A DNA stretch of 64,000 nucleotides from Lithospermum erythrorhizon (taxonomy: Eukaryota > Streptophyta > Magnoliopsida > Boraginales > Boraginaceae): positions 58,279-122,278 of the forward strand of contig JADFUC010001101.1 in the NCBI GenBank assembly GCA_019722365.1, read 5' to 3'. This document shows positions 49,850-62,840 of the stretch, in pieces. Numbering within the stretch: the stretch's first letter is position 1; every line of letters starts with the position of its first letter. A program made the translations under genes and the position numbers. The notes under the pieces are model-generated. The model was not told the DNA's origin and made no database searches. It saw only the letters and a program-made list of their open reading frames with translations.

Positions 49850-51100
49850 GCACGGTGATGGGGTTAGGCGTAGTCCGGAAGGACCATAACACCGTGGGGA
49901 GCTCTTTGTCCCAACTGCCCCCTTCCTCCTGGAGTCGCTTCTTGACACCTTTGAAGATTACCCGGTTCATCACCTCCACCTGCCCATTGGCTTGAGGGTA
50001 TAACCGCGAGCATCCGGTGTTCTATACCCGGTTTAACATATGTCTTTGTCCATTGTCGTGACGGCACCCTTTGATACCTCGAGTCGGGTGAAGATCTCCT
50101 TCAGGAAATGGTACAACTCCCTTCTGATCCTGGTGAGTGGCTTAGCTTCTACCCATAGGTAGTAGTCCCTTTCCCTTTATGATAGTGTACCTCTTTGGTG
50201 TCCTTAGAAGGTCCCCTACGATGTCAACGCCCCCGATAGAAAGGAGCAGGCAACATCTTGTCGTCGTGGGAGGTTGGTAAGGGATGCTAGCATGTCTCTG
50301 ACAAGCGTCGCATCTCCGGACGCGATCTTGGCGGCTTTGCTTCTGAATGGCAAAATATACGGACAGGATCCTTTTCGATTTAGGAGCCTTACCATTAATA
50401 TATTTGCCGCACGTGCCTCGTGAATTTGTTCAACACGTTGCAGTCCTGTACCGTTTCATACATTTCATTAGCGGTCCACGGAAGGACCTAGGATAGAAAG
50501 GACCTGTCCAAGCAAGGTGTACCTCGAGGTTTGCCTCTACGGATGCTTGTTAGCCACCGGGGGGATCTTTAGGAGGCTCCGGAAGGCGGGAATTCTAAGA
50601 TATCTGGTGCAGGGCCTAGAAAGCCTTCCTTTCGCCCTCCGTGGCATTGTGCGTCGCTTTGCCGGAAGGGCTTCTTCGGCCACCCGATCACGGGGTGAAG
50701 TCTGGATTACTCCGTACTCCGCCCGTGGCCATTTGGACAACACAATACGCCTCACGATTCCTTTCCGGGGCGTACGTGTGACGGGATTGAAAAAGTACAG
50801 TCCGTCACGAACTCTCCACGGATATCCTCTTAGCCTCTGTACATGCCGTCAATTTTGAAATAAGCCACCACGTAGCCCATTTTAACAGCGAGAATCCGTT
50901 CTTATATGGATGTATTCTGCCCCCAAAGCATTTGCTAATGAGAGTCCATTGGCAAGTGCTTCATACTTAGCCTCATTATTCGTGGCTGTGAAGGAGAAGC
51001 GAAGGACATACTTGATCTTGTGGCCCTCCAGGGACCACAATAAGATTCCGGCTCCTGAACCACCCTGTTTGCTCGCACCATCCATATATAGCAACCGCAC
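49850..51100 (-). pseudogene. Gypsy RNase H and integrase remains
   Basis: 50882-51100 is an uninterrupted 72-codon RNase H piece: LLYMDGASKQGGSGAGILLW, then TNNEAKYEALANGL and HIRTDS, which keeps D, E and the following D. Integrase follows at lower coordinates: KFVHACDSCQRHA-like zinc-binding remains near 50300, and at 49880-50010 YPQANGQVEVMNRV, then LPTVLWSFRTTPN, the C-terminal catalytic end. Frame changes are frequent. Confidence 0.7.
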
Positions 51101-51507
51101 TCGCTATTCCGCAACTTCTACCACGTTGATCAACTCGGCTCTTCGCCATTTATCTCTAAGAGTGGAGTCTATCATGAAGTCATTTAGGCTGAGCTGATGT
51201 TCATTGTGGCACATGTCGGTCGAGACTTCGTAAGTTACATGGCCCGTTTATTGTCATGACGGCTGAGGTTCTCTGGTTGCCGCAAAGGTTGATTTGTAAT
51301 TACCTCCACCTAGTGTGCTTCAAAATAATGGCGAGCACATTTACGCTCTGATTAAGGCAAGACCAGCTTATAAATCAAAGGATGCAGTGCAGGCCCCTGC
51401 TCAAACTTGGGCGAGATAGTACGCTGACCGTTGCACTTCTCTCTTCCCCGGATGAGGGCTACTTAGCGACTCTCATGAGTTCCGTATTGCATTTTCCCTA
51501 ACCTTTC

Positions 51508-52381
51508 TCACCATGAATGGCCTCTACGCTTCTCTTGGTCAGCTTCTTTGCTTGACCGGCTTGTAATGCGGGTCAACGTACAACGGTGGACCGACACGGA
51601 TGGATCCACCCCCGGCATATCCTTTGGCTCCCAAGCAAAGATATCCGATACTCCCTGAGGACTTCGGATAAGAATGGCTTCATGCTGATGTCGTCCACAT
51701 CTTGAATACATGCTTGGATCCCTCTCGCCAGGCAGGATACTCCGAATCGCCTTCTGCTTGACCACCCGCTTCTGGGGCTACTCCTCCAGTACACTCCAAG
51801 GTGCGGGTGTCCCAATCACGAGTCTCTTGTTCCTCGAGGCATATTTCACTGCATCTGAACCTTTACTCGCTTGGTGGAGGTATGTAGCGTCCGTGTGCCC
51901 ATTTCTTGGCTCACATATCGCCGGTCCGTACCGTATGGGAAATTTCATCTTGAGGTGTATTGGTGATACCGCCTTGAGCAAATGACGGCGCCGGTGGGCC
52001 TATTGTATCCGTTATAGGAATTAGATCGCCATATCCACAATGAACTCCACCGTCCTCAAATTAAGCTGGCGTGGATCTTCCCATGCTGACCATAATATTT
52101 GACACTCTTGCTTGAGTGCGTCCCGGTGAACCCGCTTCAATGGGGTTACTACTTTCAAATACGATCTACGCAGGCTTCGTCCTTGCTTTGAGGTATGCAT
52201 CCAAAAACAGGATGTCAGAGCACCACAGGTCTACCGACATCCGTCCCTTTCGAAAGTTTAGGCGTACGGGATGATGACCAAAGAGAGTCTCGTGTTGGCC
52301 TTCCCCAATCCTCAAAATCCTCTCAGGAGAAAAGGTTGGAAACTTCGGGCGTACCTGATTCTTACCTATATGTCCCGGCAA
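51508..52381 (-). pseudogene. Gypsy protease end and RT start
   Basis: 52166-52260 reads VDLWCSDILFLDAYLKA, the D(T)GSSADILFLDAY protease motif with the catalytic DTGS lost. 51590-51640 reads SDIFAWEPKDMPGVDPSVSV, continuing HR, the conserved stretch before RT in Tat elements (DVFAWxPxDMPGIDPxxxxH). The RT fingers and the catalytic YxDD were not found downstream. Confidence 0.65.
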
Positions 52382-52639
52382 ATAGATCTAAGCGCTCCCA
52401 GAGTCACTGCCCAGCCACACTTGAGATGGCGTTGAAGCCACTTCCCAGGTGGTGGGGGTGTGAGATCCAGGTATTTCAGGGTTAAAATGCCGGTCCCTTG
52501 TTTCTGGAGTCTCTTTTGTGGATGTAATCCTTTAACCACCCACGTGGTCCTTGTGAGTGCGACGAACTTGCTCATATCCCTCTTGATGGGAGGTCTTGGT
52601 CGAGGTGGCAGCGGAAGCGACCCCACTTTGTCCTGTTCG

Positions 52640-53470
52640 AGGGAACCATTTCGGTGAGTGCTTGAGGTAGAATTATTCGATCTTCCCGCCGTTGACCTCC
52701 TTTATTTTCCTCGGATCTTCTAAGAAAGGCCTCTCACCAAATCGTCCGATCACGCCACCATCGGTACTCGGATCTGTCAAGGCCTCGGCTTTCGAGGACT
52801 CTGAACTCATTGCGGTTAACAGAGTAGGAAACTTCCACTTTATACTTCTCGGCCTCTTCTCTTGCTTCCTTAGTCCAAATATACTTATAGGCCCGTTCGT
52901 TGGCCTCACTCCAAATCTGAGGCCTCTTGAGGGTGACTCCTTAAACTTGCTCATCCGCAAGCCCTCCACAAAGGCAATCACAACAATCTTTTGATTAGCT
53001 CACCCGGTATCATCGGAGTTGAACTCGGTTTGAAATAAATACGGAAGGGCGATTGACCAATCTTCCTACGTGTGATGGTCATCAGGGAGTGCTCATCTTT
53101 GTCCTGCCGGACTCTTCCCACATAGGTTCTAGTGAACCGGTTTCTTCAGCTCCTCAAAGCTTGTAATGCACCTAGAACCTTGGCTGGTTAAACCAGCAGT
53201 ATGGCTTAAACTAAAGTAGCCGGAAGAAGCCCACTACTGATATACCCGTGTTATCCACGACTGGGGTGGAAGGACATTTGGAATTTGGAATTTTGCGTGT
53301 GCTCCCTTCGATCCTTCTTCCCGGTGAACGGAAGAAGGTAGGCCGATTTCAACCCGCTGTCATGATGACACCGCATGTCGGGCGAAGGGCTAGTCACATA
53401 ACTTGGTATTGATTCCTCGCTGGGTTTGTCAAGCAACTCTTGGAGAAGGCATCCACACTGCCGCCGCAAA
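52640..53470 (-). pseudogene. Gypsy gag remains
   Basis: 52850-52981 on the minus strand reads IAFVEGLRMSKFKESPSRG, the helical end of plant gypsy gag (AFxxGL....F..SL.R). 53251-53469 continues upstream in another frame. Not translatable as one protein. Confidence 0.55.
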
Positions 53471-54340
53471 GGCTGTCATAGCGTCAGTTGGGGCTTCTTT
53501 ATTAATACTGTTGCCCGTAACCGTAGCAAATTTATTTGCCCCGTATTTGGCTTCATTATTTCTCCTTTGGGGAGTGTGGGTATAGGTCTACTCCCCATCC
53601 TCCCGGACGGACGATACCTCCACGGGAGTCTCGCTTCTTAATTAAGGGATCTATTCCAGGAGCTCTTGCATCATACTGCCTATGATGGTCCCCGTCATCT
53701 TATAAATTATCCCGGCCATCTCGGGGTGTGAATTTCCCTTTCCGGGCACCGTTCCCAGTCCGTAGGTTAGTGGAGTTTGGGAGCCTCAGTGGGCATCGTG
53801 CGGTTGATCACGGAAGTCGGCCGGGGTTGACCTAGGTTCCTTGAGGGTAGTTATCGCCAATACTCGTTTGCTTGCGATGATAATGCCATGGTAGTGGTCG
53901 AAGTCGTGGGTGGTGGCTTTCTGGTCTGAAGCCTCCGTGTGGTCGCCCGATGATGCGAATGCAGTTTCGATGGTGGGGTCGGATCACAAATCCTCCAAGT
54001 TGACTTTGATCGCCTTATATTTGTGTGCTCTTGAAGCCAGGAGCCGGTTGCCAGAATTCAGGAAATGCTTTCAGGCGATCGAGTCGATGCTTGGATCAAA
54101 GGTTTAGTTTCAGAAAGAAATAGTATTTGTATATCAAGCGAACTTGTAACGGATCAAAGTGAACTTGCTTTTTCACTTGTAAGACAGTAGATAAGAGTGG
54201 AACTTGTCGCCTTGAAATACAAGCGCAAGTAATTCTTTTAGGTTATTGTAATTTATTTGTGCGTCATTCAAAGTTCTAGCGTCTTTGAATTACCACGGGA
54301 AAGTTATCGATCTTTTGTCCTAACACGACTCTAAACCATA

Positions 54341-55950
54341 ATCGGAAGCATCAGCGTCGACTCAAATGGAAGTGACCAATTTGGTGCCACAAGAATAGGG
54401 AAATGAAAATTGACTTTTCCATTATGAGAACAAAAGAATTCATGCGATCGACTAAACTGTTATTTAACATCTTTAGCCAGTAGATCAAAAAGGGCTTACA
54501 GACTTTTGAAAAATCTTTTATGAACCTTCTATAAAAACCAGCATGCCCTAAGAAACTTCTTATCCACTTAATAGAGTTAGGTGGTGGAAGTTTTGATATA
54601 ACATCTATCTTAACTATCTGACACTTTATGCTTTTTGAAATATGTCTAAATCTGATTCACATTTAACCATAAAATGACAACTTTCGGCAAAGTTAAATTG
54701 GTCTCGACTGGCGTTTGAGAACGGCATTCAGTGCTCGAGGCAATTTTCGAATGACTCTCCAAACACTAAAGTCATCCATTAATACCTCAATAAACTTCTC
54801 AATCATATCGGAGAAAATAGATAACATCGTCTAAAATGTCGCGAGCATTACACATAGAAGCTTGAGGGCATCCTCCGGTATGCAAAGGTTCCAAAAGGAC
54901 AAGTGAAGGTAGTCTTCTCTTGATCCTCTGGGGCTATAGGTATCTGAAAATACCCAGACAAACCATCTAGAAAACAATAATACGCATGACCTGCCAACCT
55001 CTCGAGCATTTGATCAATGAAAGGTAAGGGAAAATGATCCTTTTTAGTAACAGTATTTAATTTCCGAAATCAGCCAGCCATTCTCGACCACAGCAACTAT
55101 CTTGGTTGCTTTTAGCTCATTCTTATCATTTAAGACTAGAGTGATACGGACATTTGGGGACTACATGCGCGAGGACTAACTGATTACTATCGAGGAGATA
55201 GGATAAATAATACACAAATCCCGGCGGCTTAAGCGCCTCGATGCGTCTTTACCTCTTTTAATTTGATTTAGCCTCCTTTGAGTATCTCTTTGCGGGCTTA
55301 AGTTATCCTCAACATGATTTTATGCATGCAGCAATTTTGGACTAATCCCCTTGATATCGTGAGAGTCCACTATAAGCTTGACATTGTCTTTGAAATGGCT
55401 TCCGTCAAACTACTAGCTACATAACTTAGTTAAATCGGCGAAATAACAAGCGAAAGTATTTCATTAGTACTGAGATAAAACATATTCGAGATGGGATGGT
55501 AGGCTTAAGCTCCAACTTAGGTGGTGAAATCAGAAGGATAAATTTGAAATTAAAATTCACAAAAATTACAACATGTGGAATTTCGGGAATGAAAACGAGG
55601 TTTTATCGAGCCTTCCTTATCGTCATTACTTAAATGCGTCATCCACGGTCATCTAGAGTGAGAGCTAATTCTAACTTATCCCTTTTATCAACCATGGAGC
55701 TTTGAAAAATCTCTTGACTTAACTCCTCGATACTAAAAGCGAGCTGGACTCAAGTACTCAAGGATTTAAACATCGAGGAATTCCAGCAGGTTTGATCAAG
55801 CACGGACATAGTTAACTTCCCATTTTGCCCACGTCAATTAGAATCACGGTGGTAGCCATAGATGGCCTTCCCGAAAGATAGAGATTAAATGTTGACCGGG
55901 GTGGTGTTCCGTCTGGGCATGAAATCTACAAGGTGATCGGTTTATCGGTT
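54341..55950 (-). pseudogene. Athila-like gypsy protease/RT fragment
   Basis: The minus strand from about 55060 down reads HFPLPFIDQMLERLAGHAYY, then FLDGLSGYFQIPIAPEDQEK, TTFTCPFGTFAYR, and at 54490-54560 SFLGHAGFYRRFIKDFSKV. These are the palm and thumb motifs of Athila-type reverse transcriptase. The YxDD box region near 54800 is eroded. The part above 55300 fits the protease (KLTMSVLDQ). Stops are scattered. No LTR of its own is visible; it lies between the Tat-like element and the copia element. Confidence 0.75.
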
Positions 55951-55962
55951 GCACAAAAGCGA

Positions 55963-56992
55963 TTTGGAAATCAATAGAATTGATTCCCTTTATTGTGCCC
56001 GTTCGACAATTGTGTATCAATTCATTGACCGGGGTTGGTTAAATGTGATTCTTGGAACTTGATGTTCACGCTAGCAATAGTATATTCTTGAGTGTAGGTT
56101 CATGATAATTTAGGGTTATGAGCCGATTGCTAGATCTTACTCATTAATGTTATAATAATAGTAATTGGTCAATTATTAATGCGTTATAATAATGTTGATT
56201 CAATTATTATTATACAACTACTATTATACGAGCCTAGAAGATTATTGCATCTGATGATATTCGAATATGTTTATTGAATGAAATTCACTTGAGACTTATA
56301 TATTGAAATGTATTTCTCAATATTTATATATTTGTCAAATATATATGTTGATGAACATCAATTGGTTAAACTTGCAAGTTTAATCAATTAAGTAATTAAA
56401 ATTGATGAATAACTTGATAAGTTATTCGATAGTGACTCGTTAGTATTTTAATTGACTTGTTAAGTTAATTAAAATAGAACAACTCACTAGTAACTCATTA
56501 TTTAATTAGAGGCTCATAACGGTCTAATTAACTTAATGAGTTAAATTGATTTCTTAACGAGTTGCTTAACGAGTGGAATTTGGGACTTGGTATTTAAGAG
56601 GGGATTAGGTTTTTCATGAAGAAAATCATAAAAAACCTCCGCCTCCCTACTACAATAGTGCCGCCCGCTCCGCCCGGTGAATTGGAAGAAATTTTTCTCT
56701 TCCCGATTCATTCATCTCGAGAACTCTAGCAAGTTGAGTTCTCGGTTCGTTTCCCTGCTTGGTGTGTGCAATCTAGAGGACATCTTCGGTGTTGAACAAG
56801 CATTGAAGGATCTTGAAGGAACTTTCATGCGAGAGAGACTTACCATTGGGGATTTGGGTTCAATTCGCTTCGTTGCAATGTAGAATTCTCGTGTTCATAC
56901 ATTTGTATTTTATGTTTAGATTAATTTACATTATTTTGAGAATCCGGGATCTTGTGGTGGTGTTCATCACGTTAAATTCATACTAGATTCTT
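55963..56992 (+). repeat. Copia 5' LTR
   Basis: Starts ATTTGGAAATCAATAGAATT, a decayed TGTTGGAAATCAATGA, and ends near TTCATACTAGATTCT. It matches 63522-64000 and the reverse complement of 38465-39433. A GTG-initiated open frame at 56677-56883 is also partly present in the solo copy but has no ATG and no domain. Confidence 0.85.
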
Positions 56993-57015
56993 GATGGCCG
57001 CGAGCCTACTCGAGT
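56993..57015 (+). other. Copia primer-binding site, decayed
   Basis: TGATGGCCGCGAGCCTACTC directly follows the LTR. It resembles the initiator-Met-tRNA binding site TGGTATCAGAGC followed by CTACTCGAG, with several changes. Confidence 0.5.
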
Positions 57016-59009
57016 TTAATGTATTTTTATCTAGTTTGATTGTGTGTTGACATAGTTGTTGATTAATTTTGATTATTCATGATTTTGCCTATTCAATTGA
57101 TGAATATATAATATGAAAAAAAATCAACCCATTTTTATATATATTTCGCGTATTTGGAATCATCACTTCATGTATTGATTTTGATAGTTGGAAGTTTATT
57201 TAATTATTTCATGAAATGAAGGGATTAAAAATTGATTAAATTTTCATTTTTAATTTGAGGTAGAATGTTTTTATTTTACAGTGAGGTTTAGAAATTTCAG
57301 AAAATTATGAAATTAAATTTGTGTATTTTTGACCCTTTGGTTCATGCCAGTATTTTGAAAATTTTTTGAATTTTTAAGTACTCAAAAAATTCATTGAATT
57401 TATGGATTGTTTGGGTTTAATCGAAAAACTTGAAGTGTTTTTGATAAAATTCCCACTTTGACGTATTCAATAATGATATTACACAAAAGTTACTTGGTGT
57501 CTGGAGAAAAAGCTGGCCCAAAATGAATTACCAAAAATGCGGTCGCCGAACTTCGCGGGTGCCTCCCGAGGCGTCCGGTGCGAGGTACGCGTTCGGCCAC
57601 CGGGCGTAGCTCATGTCGGCCGTAATACGCGGCGGCCGGCGTGTCGTGGTGGGTTGGGAGGCCGGCGGTTTTGGTCGTTGAAGTTCGTCGTCCGTTTTTA
57701 GAAAACCCTAAATGTATTTTATGTAATTATTTTTGGTTTTAAAATTATTGGTAATTATTAATTTCGGTTTTAAATGTTAAATCCCATAAATTTTGTCATT
57801 AGATGATGAATATATCTTGAATGACATTAAATTTGATTTATATTTCCACTTTCAAAAATTATTTTCATTAATTGATAATTTTTGAAAATATTTTCATGAT
57901 AACTTTTAAATTTTAAATTTTTGAGTTAATTACTTGTAATGGTATTCCATAATAATTTAAGAGATTGGTAATTATTATAATAATTATCGTGTCGTAATGA
58001 ATATATTTAAATTCAAAAATTTACATTAATTGACAATTAATTATAAATATAATGGGTAATTAATTAGTCAATTATGAACACAATTATTTTTCATTTCATT
58101 GTATATGTGGTTGTTAAGTGCATTTATTTGTTTTTAATATTTTGCCCGTATATATTGTTATGGAATGGAATGGAGGTGTATTGATATGACCACGTGTTTT
58201 TAAATTGCCGCGTCACAGTATTGTTATTATATGACACATTTGAGTCATATTATTTTATTTTATTTTATTTTCTTGTTTACTCCCCAAGCTTGCATCTTTG
58301 TCTAGGAGTTGAGTTAGTGATTTTGAATTGTAATTAAGGCAGACTTAGTGGAATTCGAAGCGAGAGGGCAAAGAAATTGTAATAGGGCCCGATGTTAGTT
58401 TCAAGTTTTGAAAATGTAATAGGGGCCCTAGCCCCGTCAAATATCATGTCTTACTCTTGAATGTACATTATACATTTTATTTTTTCGTGTTGTACATATG
58501 CTTGATTATGTGCTATTTGCATAGTAAAATAAAAGCAAAGTAATAATAATCTCGCCAATTTAAAATTTAAGCGGCGTGCTCCGAGCCAATTTTAAGTTGT
58601 GAAATCGGTTGCATTATGCAGACCTTGTGATGGCGGTGTTACGGTTTTGCACTGATATGACAATGGATCATGTTGAAGTGATTTCCACTAACGTTGTAGG
58701 CTTTGGATGATCATTAAGTAATTTTTAGTTTAATTGGTATCTTTAACGATTTGTCGAGGAGATACGAAATGGGTAAAATACTTGAATAATTAATACTAAC
58801 GACACAAGAGTTATGTAGTTTTTACATAATTGGTTGATAACCTACTATTATCTTGAATTCAAAATGTATGCGGTGTTGCCGTTTGGATTTAAGTATAAAT
58901 AGGTCTGTCTCTTCCATTGAAATTTGAAGTATTAGTATTTACTTTATAATTTATTTGTAAATTGTTAAGCATGATGGTTTCTTGATTAAATTGTCTTTAT
59001 TTACTTGTT
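57016..59009 (+). other. Copia leader, non-coding
   Basis: AT-rich leader between the primer-binding site and gag. It is broken by a sharply GC-rich patch at about 57540-57680 (CCGAACTTCGCGGGTGCCTC and following). No ORF is recognised. Confidence 0.5.
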
Positions 59010-62000
59010 ACTTGTAGAATTTTAATAGCTCACAGCTACTACTACTTATAAAAACTCGCCGCTTCGGCACTTGAAAAGTGCAATTTGAACTTTCGAACTT
59101 CGGCGAGTGGTCGCCAGTGAGTAAACAGAGAAGGCGAATCACGTCTTGAAGCAGTAAGGTTCTCGAAGCAATATTAGTGCCTCCCGGCCGGAAAAGGATC
59201 CCTGAAGCACAAAATGGATGTCGATGTCTGTCTTGGCCAATATAAGACGCCGTTCCAATTCGTATGAAAGGTGGCGGCGTATGACATACCGGCAACTTGA
59301 AATTATTCGAAAGGAAGGTAGAAGTGAAGGAGAAATATGACACGATGCATTGCTCTAGATGAATGACGAGCTGAGGAAGCGGACGGGCCGCAAGTCCTCA
59401 TATCATTAAAATGATTGGCAATTCGTCGACTCAAAACCTTGAGGCGTCGGTGTCTACCGAAGGCCCCGGAGATGCAAATCACGAAGTCTCTTTCCCGGAC
59501 AAATTCTCTCGATTTGTCATTAACTTCCAATATCTTATGAAGTTTGAGTTATCTCAAGCGAGCGCATAAGATGATCCACCGAATCTTTGAGGCGAATGCA
59601 GGTAAGACTAAAACTTCTACTCCTTACATTTTGGTGGTCGAAACAGAAGAAATCAAAGAAAAGTTTGCCAGTAAGCCAAGGGTTCGAGGAATCAAAGTTC
59701 TTTGGACGGGGAACACTAAAAGGGATGACAAATGTCATTATTGCGAGAACTTAGGTCACTAGAAGTCGGCACGGGGAAGTTCTGGATGATAGGAAGAATG
59801 GTCTGCGACAGCTCGGCTTCTGGTATGTATATTATTGAAGTTTTACAACTAATTCTGCTCCGTGGGTGCTAGACACCGGTTGTGGTTCTCATATTTGTCA
59901 TAATATGCGGGGAACTTCAGTCAAGTAGAAGACTTCGAAAGGAGATGGATCTACGTGGGGAATGGCGCGGTTGCGGCCACTTTACGGTAGGATCCATCAG
60001 TTTAAAATTTGCCCGCGGGCCTTGTTTTGACCTCTCCCGGTTTACTATGTACACACAATTTGCGAGGAATATTATTTACATTTTACATTTTGAACAATGA
60101 TGGTTTTATTTTCAATAGATCTAGGTGAATTTAGGATGCGAGGAATGGGGTAGTATTTGGTACCGCCTCCTTGAAAATAGTCTAATCGTTTTAGATATGA
60201 TGATTGAGTCATATAACATAAACTTAAAAGCAGAATAAGCCTAATGACTTAAACCCGGACATACATGGCATTGCGGATTGGGTCATAATGCTGAGAACCA
60301 AATCAGAAACTCGCTCTGCGGTGGGAGATCTTGAAAGCTTTTCGATTATGAATCATGCGATAAGTGTGAAGATCTTGCCTTTTAGGCAAAATGACTAAAT
60401 CACCTGCGCTGATTCAATGAAAGGGCAAGAGTGATTTGTGGGGATCATGCGGCTCCGATGTGGGCAGTGAATACGTACGAGAGGAGGTTATAAGCTGCCG
60501 TTGCATTCTTGATGATTCACGGTAGATGCGGTTTTGTGTATACGATGAACACAAACACGAGTCATTTGACAAATTCAAAGAAGTTCCAAAATGAAGTACA
60601 AAACAATTGAACAAGATAATAAAGATTCTCGATTACGGTAGGGTGAAATATTTGATCCACCGAGTTCAATACTCATCTTGGAGAGTGTGGTATTGTTCCA
60701 CATCACTCCGGCGAGGAGCATACAACATAATATAAGCGTGTACGAAAGGAGAAATCGAACCACTTCTTGTATGGTTCGATTACATGATGAGCCTATCGAT
60801 CTACCCGGTTAATTTATGGGGATATGCGCTTCTAAGCGCGACAACTTTACGCCCAAGCAGTGTCAACAAAGTCGATGAAAACTCCATGTTGTGGTTTGGG
60901 AAGATTCCCAAGTTGGTTTTCTCAAGATTTGGGTTGTGAAAGCTATGTTAGAGATTAACAAGGACAAACTTGCGCCCCGAATCCGATAGAATTCTATTTT
61001 ATTGGATATCCAAAATAGTTAGTTATTACTTCTACACAAGCATGAGATAAAATCTTCATTGCTAAGGCAGAGTGTTCACTTGAAAAGGAATATACGTCGA
61101 GAAGGACTAGAAGTAATGGTGTTCGTCTTGATGAAGCTCGAGTTGATGAAGTCAATGTTAGATGCATCCCAATGCGAGCGTCGGCAGCGCCTGAAATTGG
61201 CACGCTTCTTTCATAGAAGATCCGGTCCTGATCCTGAAGTTATGGAAGAACTGACCCTTAGGGGAGATCAACGAGGGGATGAAATCACGGGCAGGCAAAT
61301 AGTGAAGCCTTCATCATTGAAAGTGGCGAGCCGGCTTAACATAAAGAAGCGATAAATATAAGGATCATGGCAACAAATGGCAAATAGCCATGCGATACGA
61401 GAGATGGATTCTATGTATCGGAACAAGGTTTGGTCGCATTGGATTTGCAAATGGGGTTCGCCCTATTGAATGTAAATGGTATTTAAGAAGAAACATGATA
61501 AAGGCAGCGTCGATGTTTTCAAAGCAGACTTGTAGCGAGGTTTCAAACAAGTTCGTAGGCGTGGACTGTAATGAAACTGCTAGCGTGGCTGTACTTAAAT
61601 CCATCGGATAATCTTAGCCATTCTTTGCATTTCATGACTATGAAATATGGAAAATGGATGTAAGGCGCCTTCACTGAAATGGAAATTTAGAGGAGTATGT
61701 ATATGGTGCAACCTCGAGGAGCTTTGCATGTCCTAAAGGACCCTAAGAAGGTATCTGAGAGTTGCAAAGGTCCATTTATGGTCTTAAGCGAGCATCAGCG
61801 GTTGGAATCTACGTTTTGATGAATGTCCGATTAAAAGATTTTGGTTTCATCGAGAGCGAAAGAATCTTGTGTATACAAGAAGGTAAAAGTGGGAGTTACG
61901 TATCATTCATAGTCATGTATGTCGATTGACATCTTTAAAACAACGTGAGTTCTTGAACTCGATCGATGATTGGGCATTGTAAATGTTTCTCAATGAAGAA

Positions 62001-62840
62001 AGGACTTAGAGCCTGATATATACTTGGAATAAAGATCCGTCGAGGTCGGGCGAGAGGAAGGCTAATTGGACTTTTAGGATACCTATGAATAGGTAATGCA
62101 AAAGGTTTAACATGAGTAATTTCAAGAAGAGATGTCTCCCACGTGAGACATGGAGTTCAAGCAGGTGCTCCCTTCTACTAGTCTTTGAGATGAACAAAAT
62201 GAAGAGATGTACACTACTGACTTCGGCTATAGGATCCGTCATGTATGCCATGTTATGCACTAGACACGTGTGTCTTATGCCTTGAGTATAACCGGTGAAT
62301 GCCAAGCTAGTGATTGAGAACTTCTTGGATTGTAGTGAAGTGCATCTTGAAGTATCTGAGAAGAACTAAAGATGCTTTCTTGGTATATGGTGGAGATGAT
62401 GAGTTAGTAGTCGCGGGTACACCGATGCCGATTTGAGGTGACGAGAGCGACTATCGTTCCCGATGCGGGTATGTATTTTATCTCGGCCAGGTGGAAGCGG
62501 TATCTTAGGGTAAATGATATTGTTGCGATTCTACCACAATCTGAGAGTACATCGCGGCGTCTGAAGCATTAAGAAGCATGTTGGATTAAGAAATTCGTGG
62601 CCCGAGCTTGGTGTAATACCTAGCATTGTGAGGACGATTGAGTTAGTTTGTGATACTAGGCGATAGCTCGAAGCTAAAGAACCCGAGCACGTCACAAATC
62701 AGAAACTGCGATACCCGAAGTATCGCCTAATTGAGATATGTTTAATAAGGTGATATCAAAGTATGTAAAGTAACAACGAAGCCAATGCGGCGACCCCTTT
62801 ACCAAACCACTAATATACATGTATTGTATCCTCGATGAGT
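59010..62840 (+). pseudogene. Copia gag-pol remains
   Basis: Domains in plus-strand order. gag with zinc knuckle KCHYCENLGH and a stop at 59760. Protease VLDTGCGSHICHNM near 59870. GAG-pre-integrase WHCGLGHNAEN near 60270 and FDYESCDKCED near 60345. Integrase C-terminal part FYFIGYP near 60995. RT pieces GVRPIECKW (61455), VGVDCNETASVAVLKSI (61555-61605), HDYEIW (61640), MVQPRGALHVLKDPKKVSE (61700-61755) and FIVMYVD (61910). RNase H piece SEYIAASEA near 62540 and a YxxDP-L ending near 62800. Many stops; no intact frame. Confidence 0.85.

Larger units (their letters stand above)
47240..54340 (-). mobile_element. Degenerate Ty3/gypsy (Tat/Retand-like) element with most of RT missing
   Basis: Direct-repeat remains at 47240-47640 and 53935-54340 share, in order, a CAAATCCTCCAAG block, a TTTGTGTG block, CGA..AGTCGATGC, TAGTTT.GAAAGA and GTCCTAAC.-type blocks. 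They are read as damaged LTRs. In between, on the minus strand, the order from high to low coordinates is gag, protease, a short RT start, RNase H and integrase. The catalytic RT domain that should lie between 51508 and 51100 is missing. GC content is higher than in the flanks. Confidence 0.65.

Noticed and set aside
56677..56883. Open frame in the copia 5' LTR, with a related frame in the solo LTR (38544-38780, minus)
   Set aside because: Both begin at GTG rather than ATG, diverge quickly and lack any domain; shared LTR ancestry explains the resemblance.
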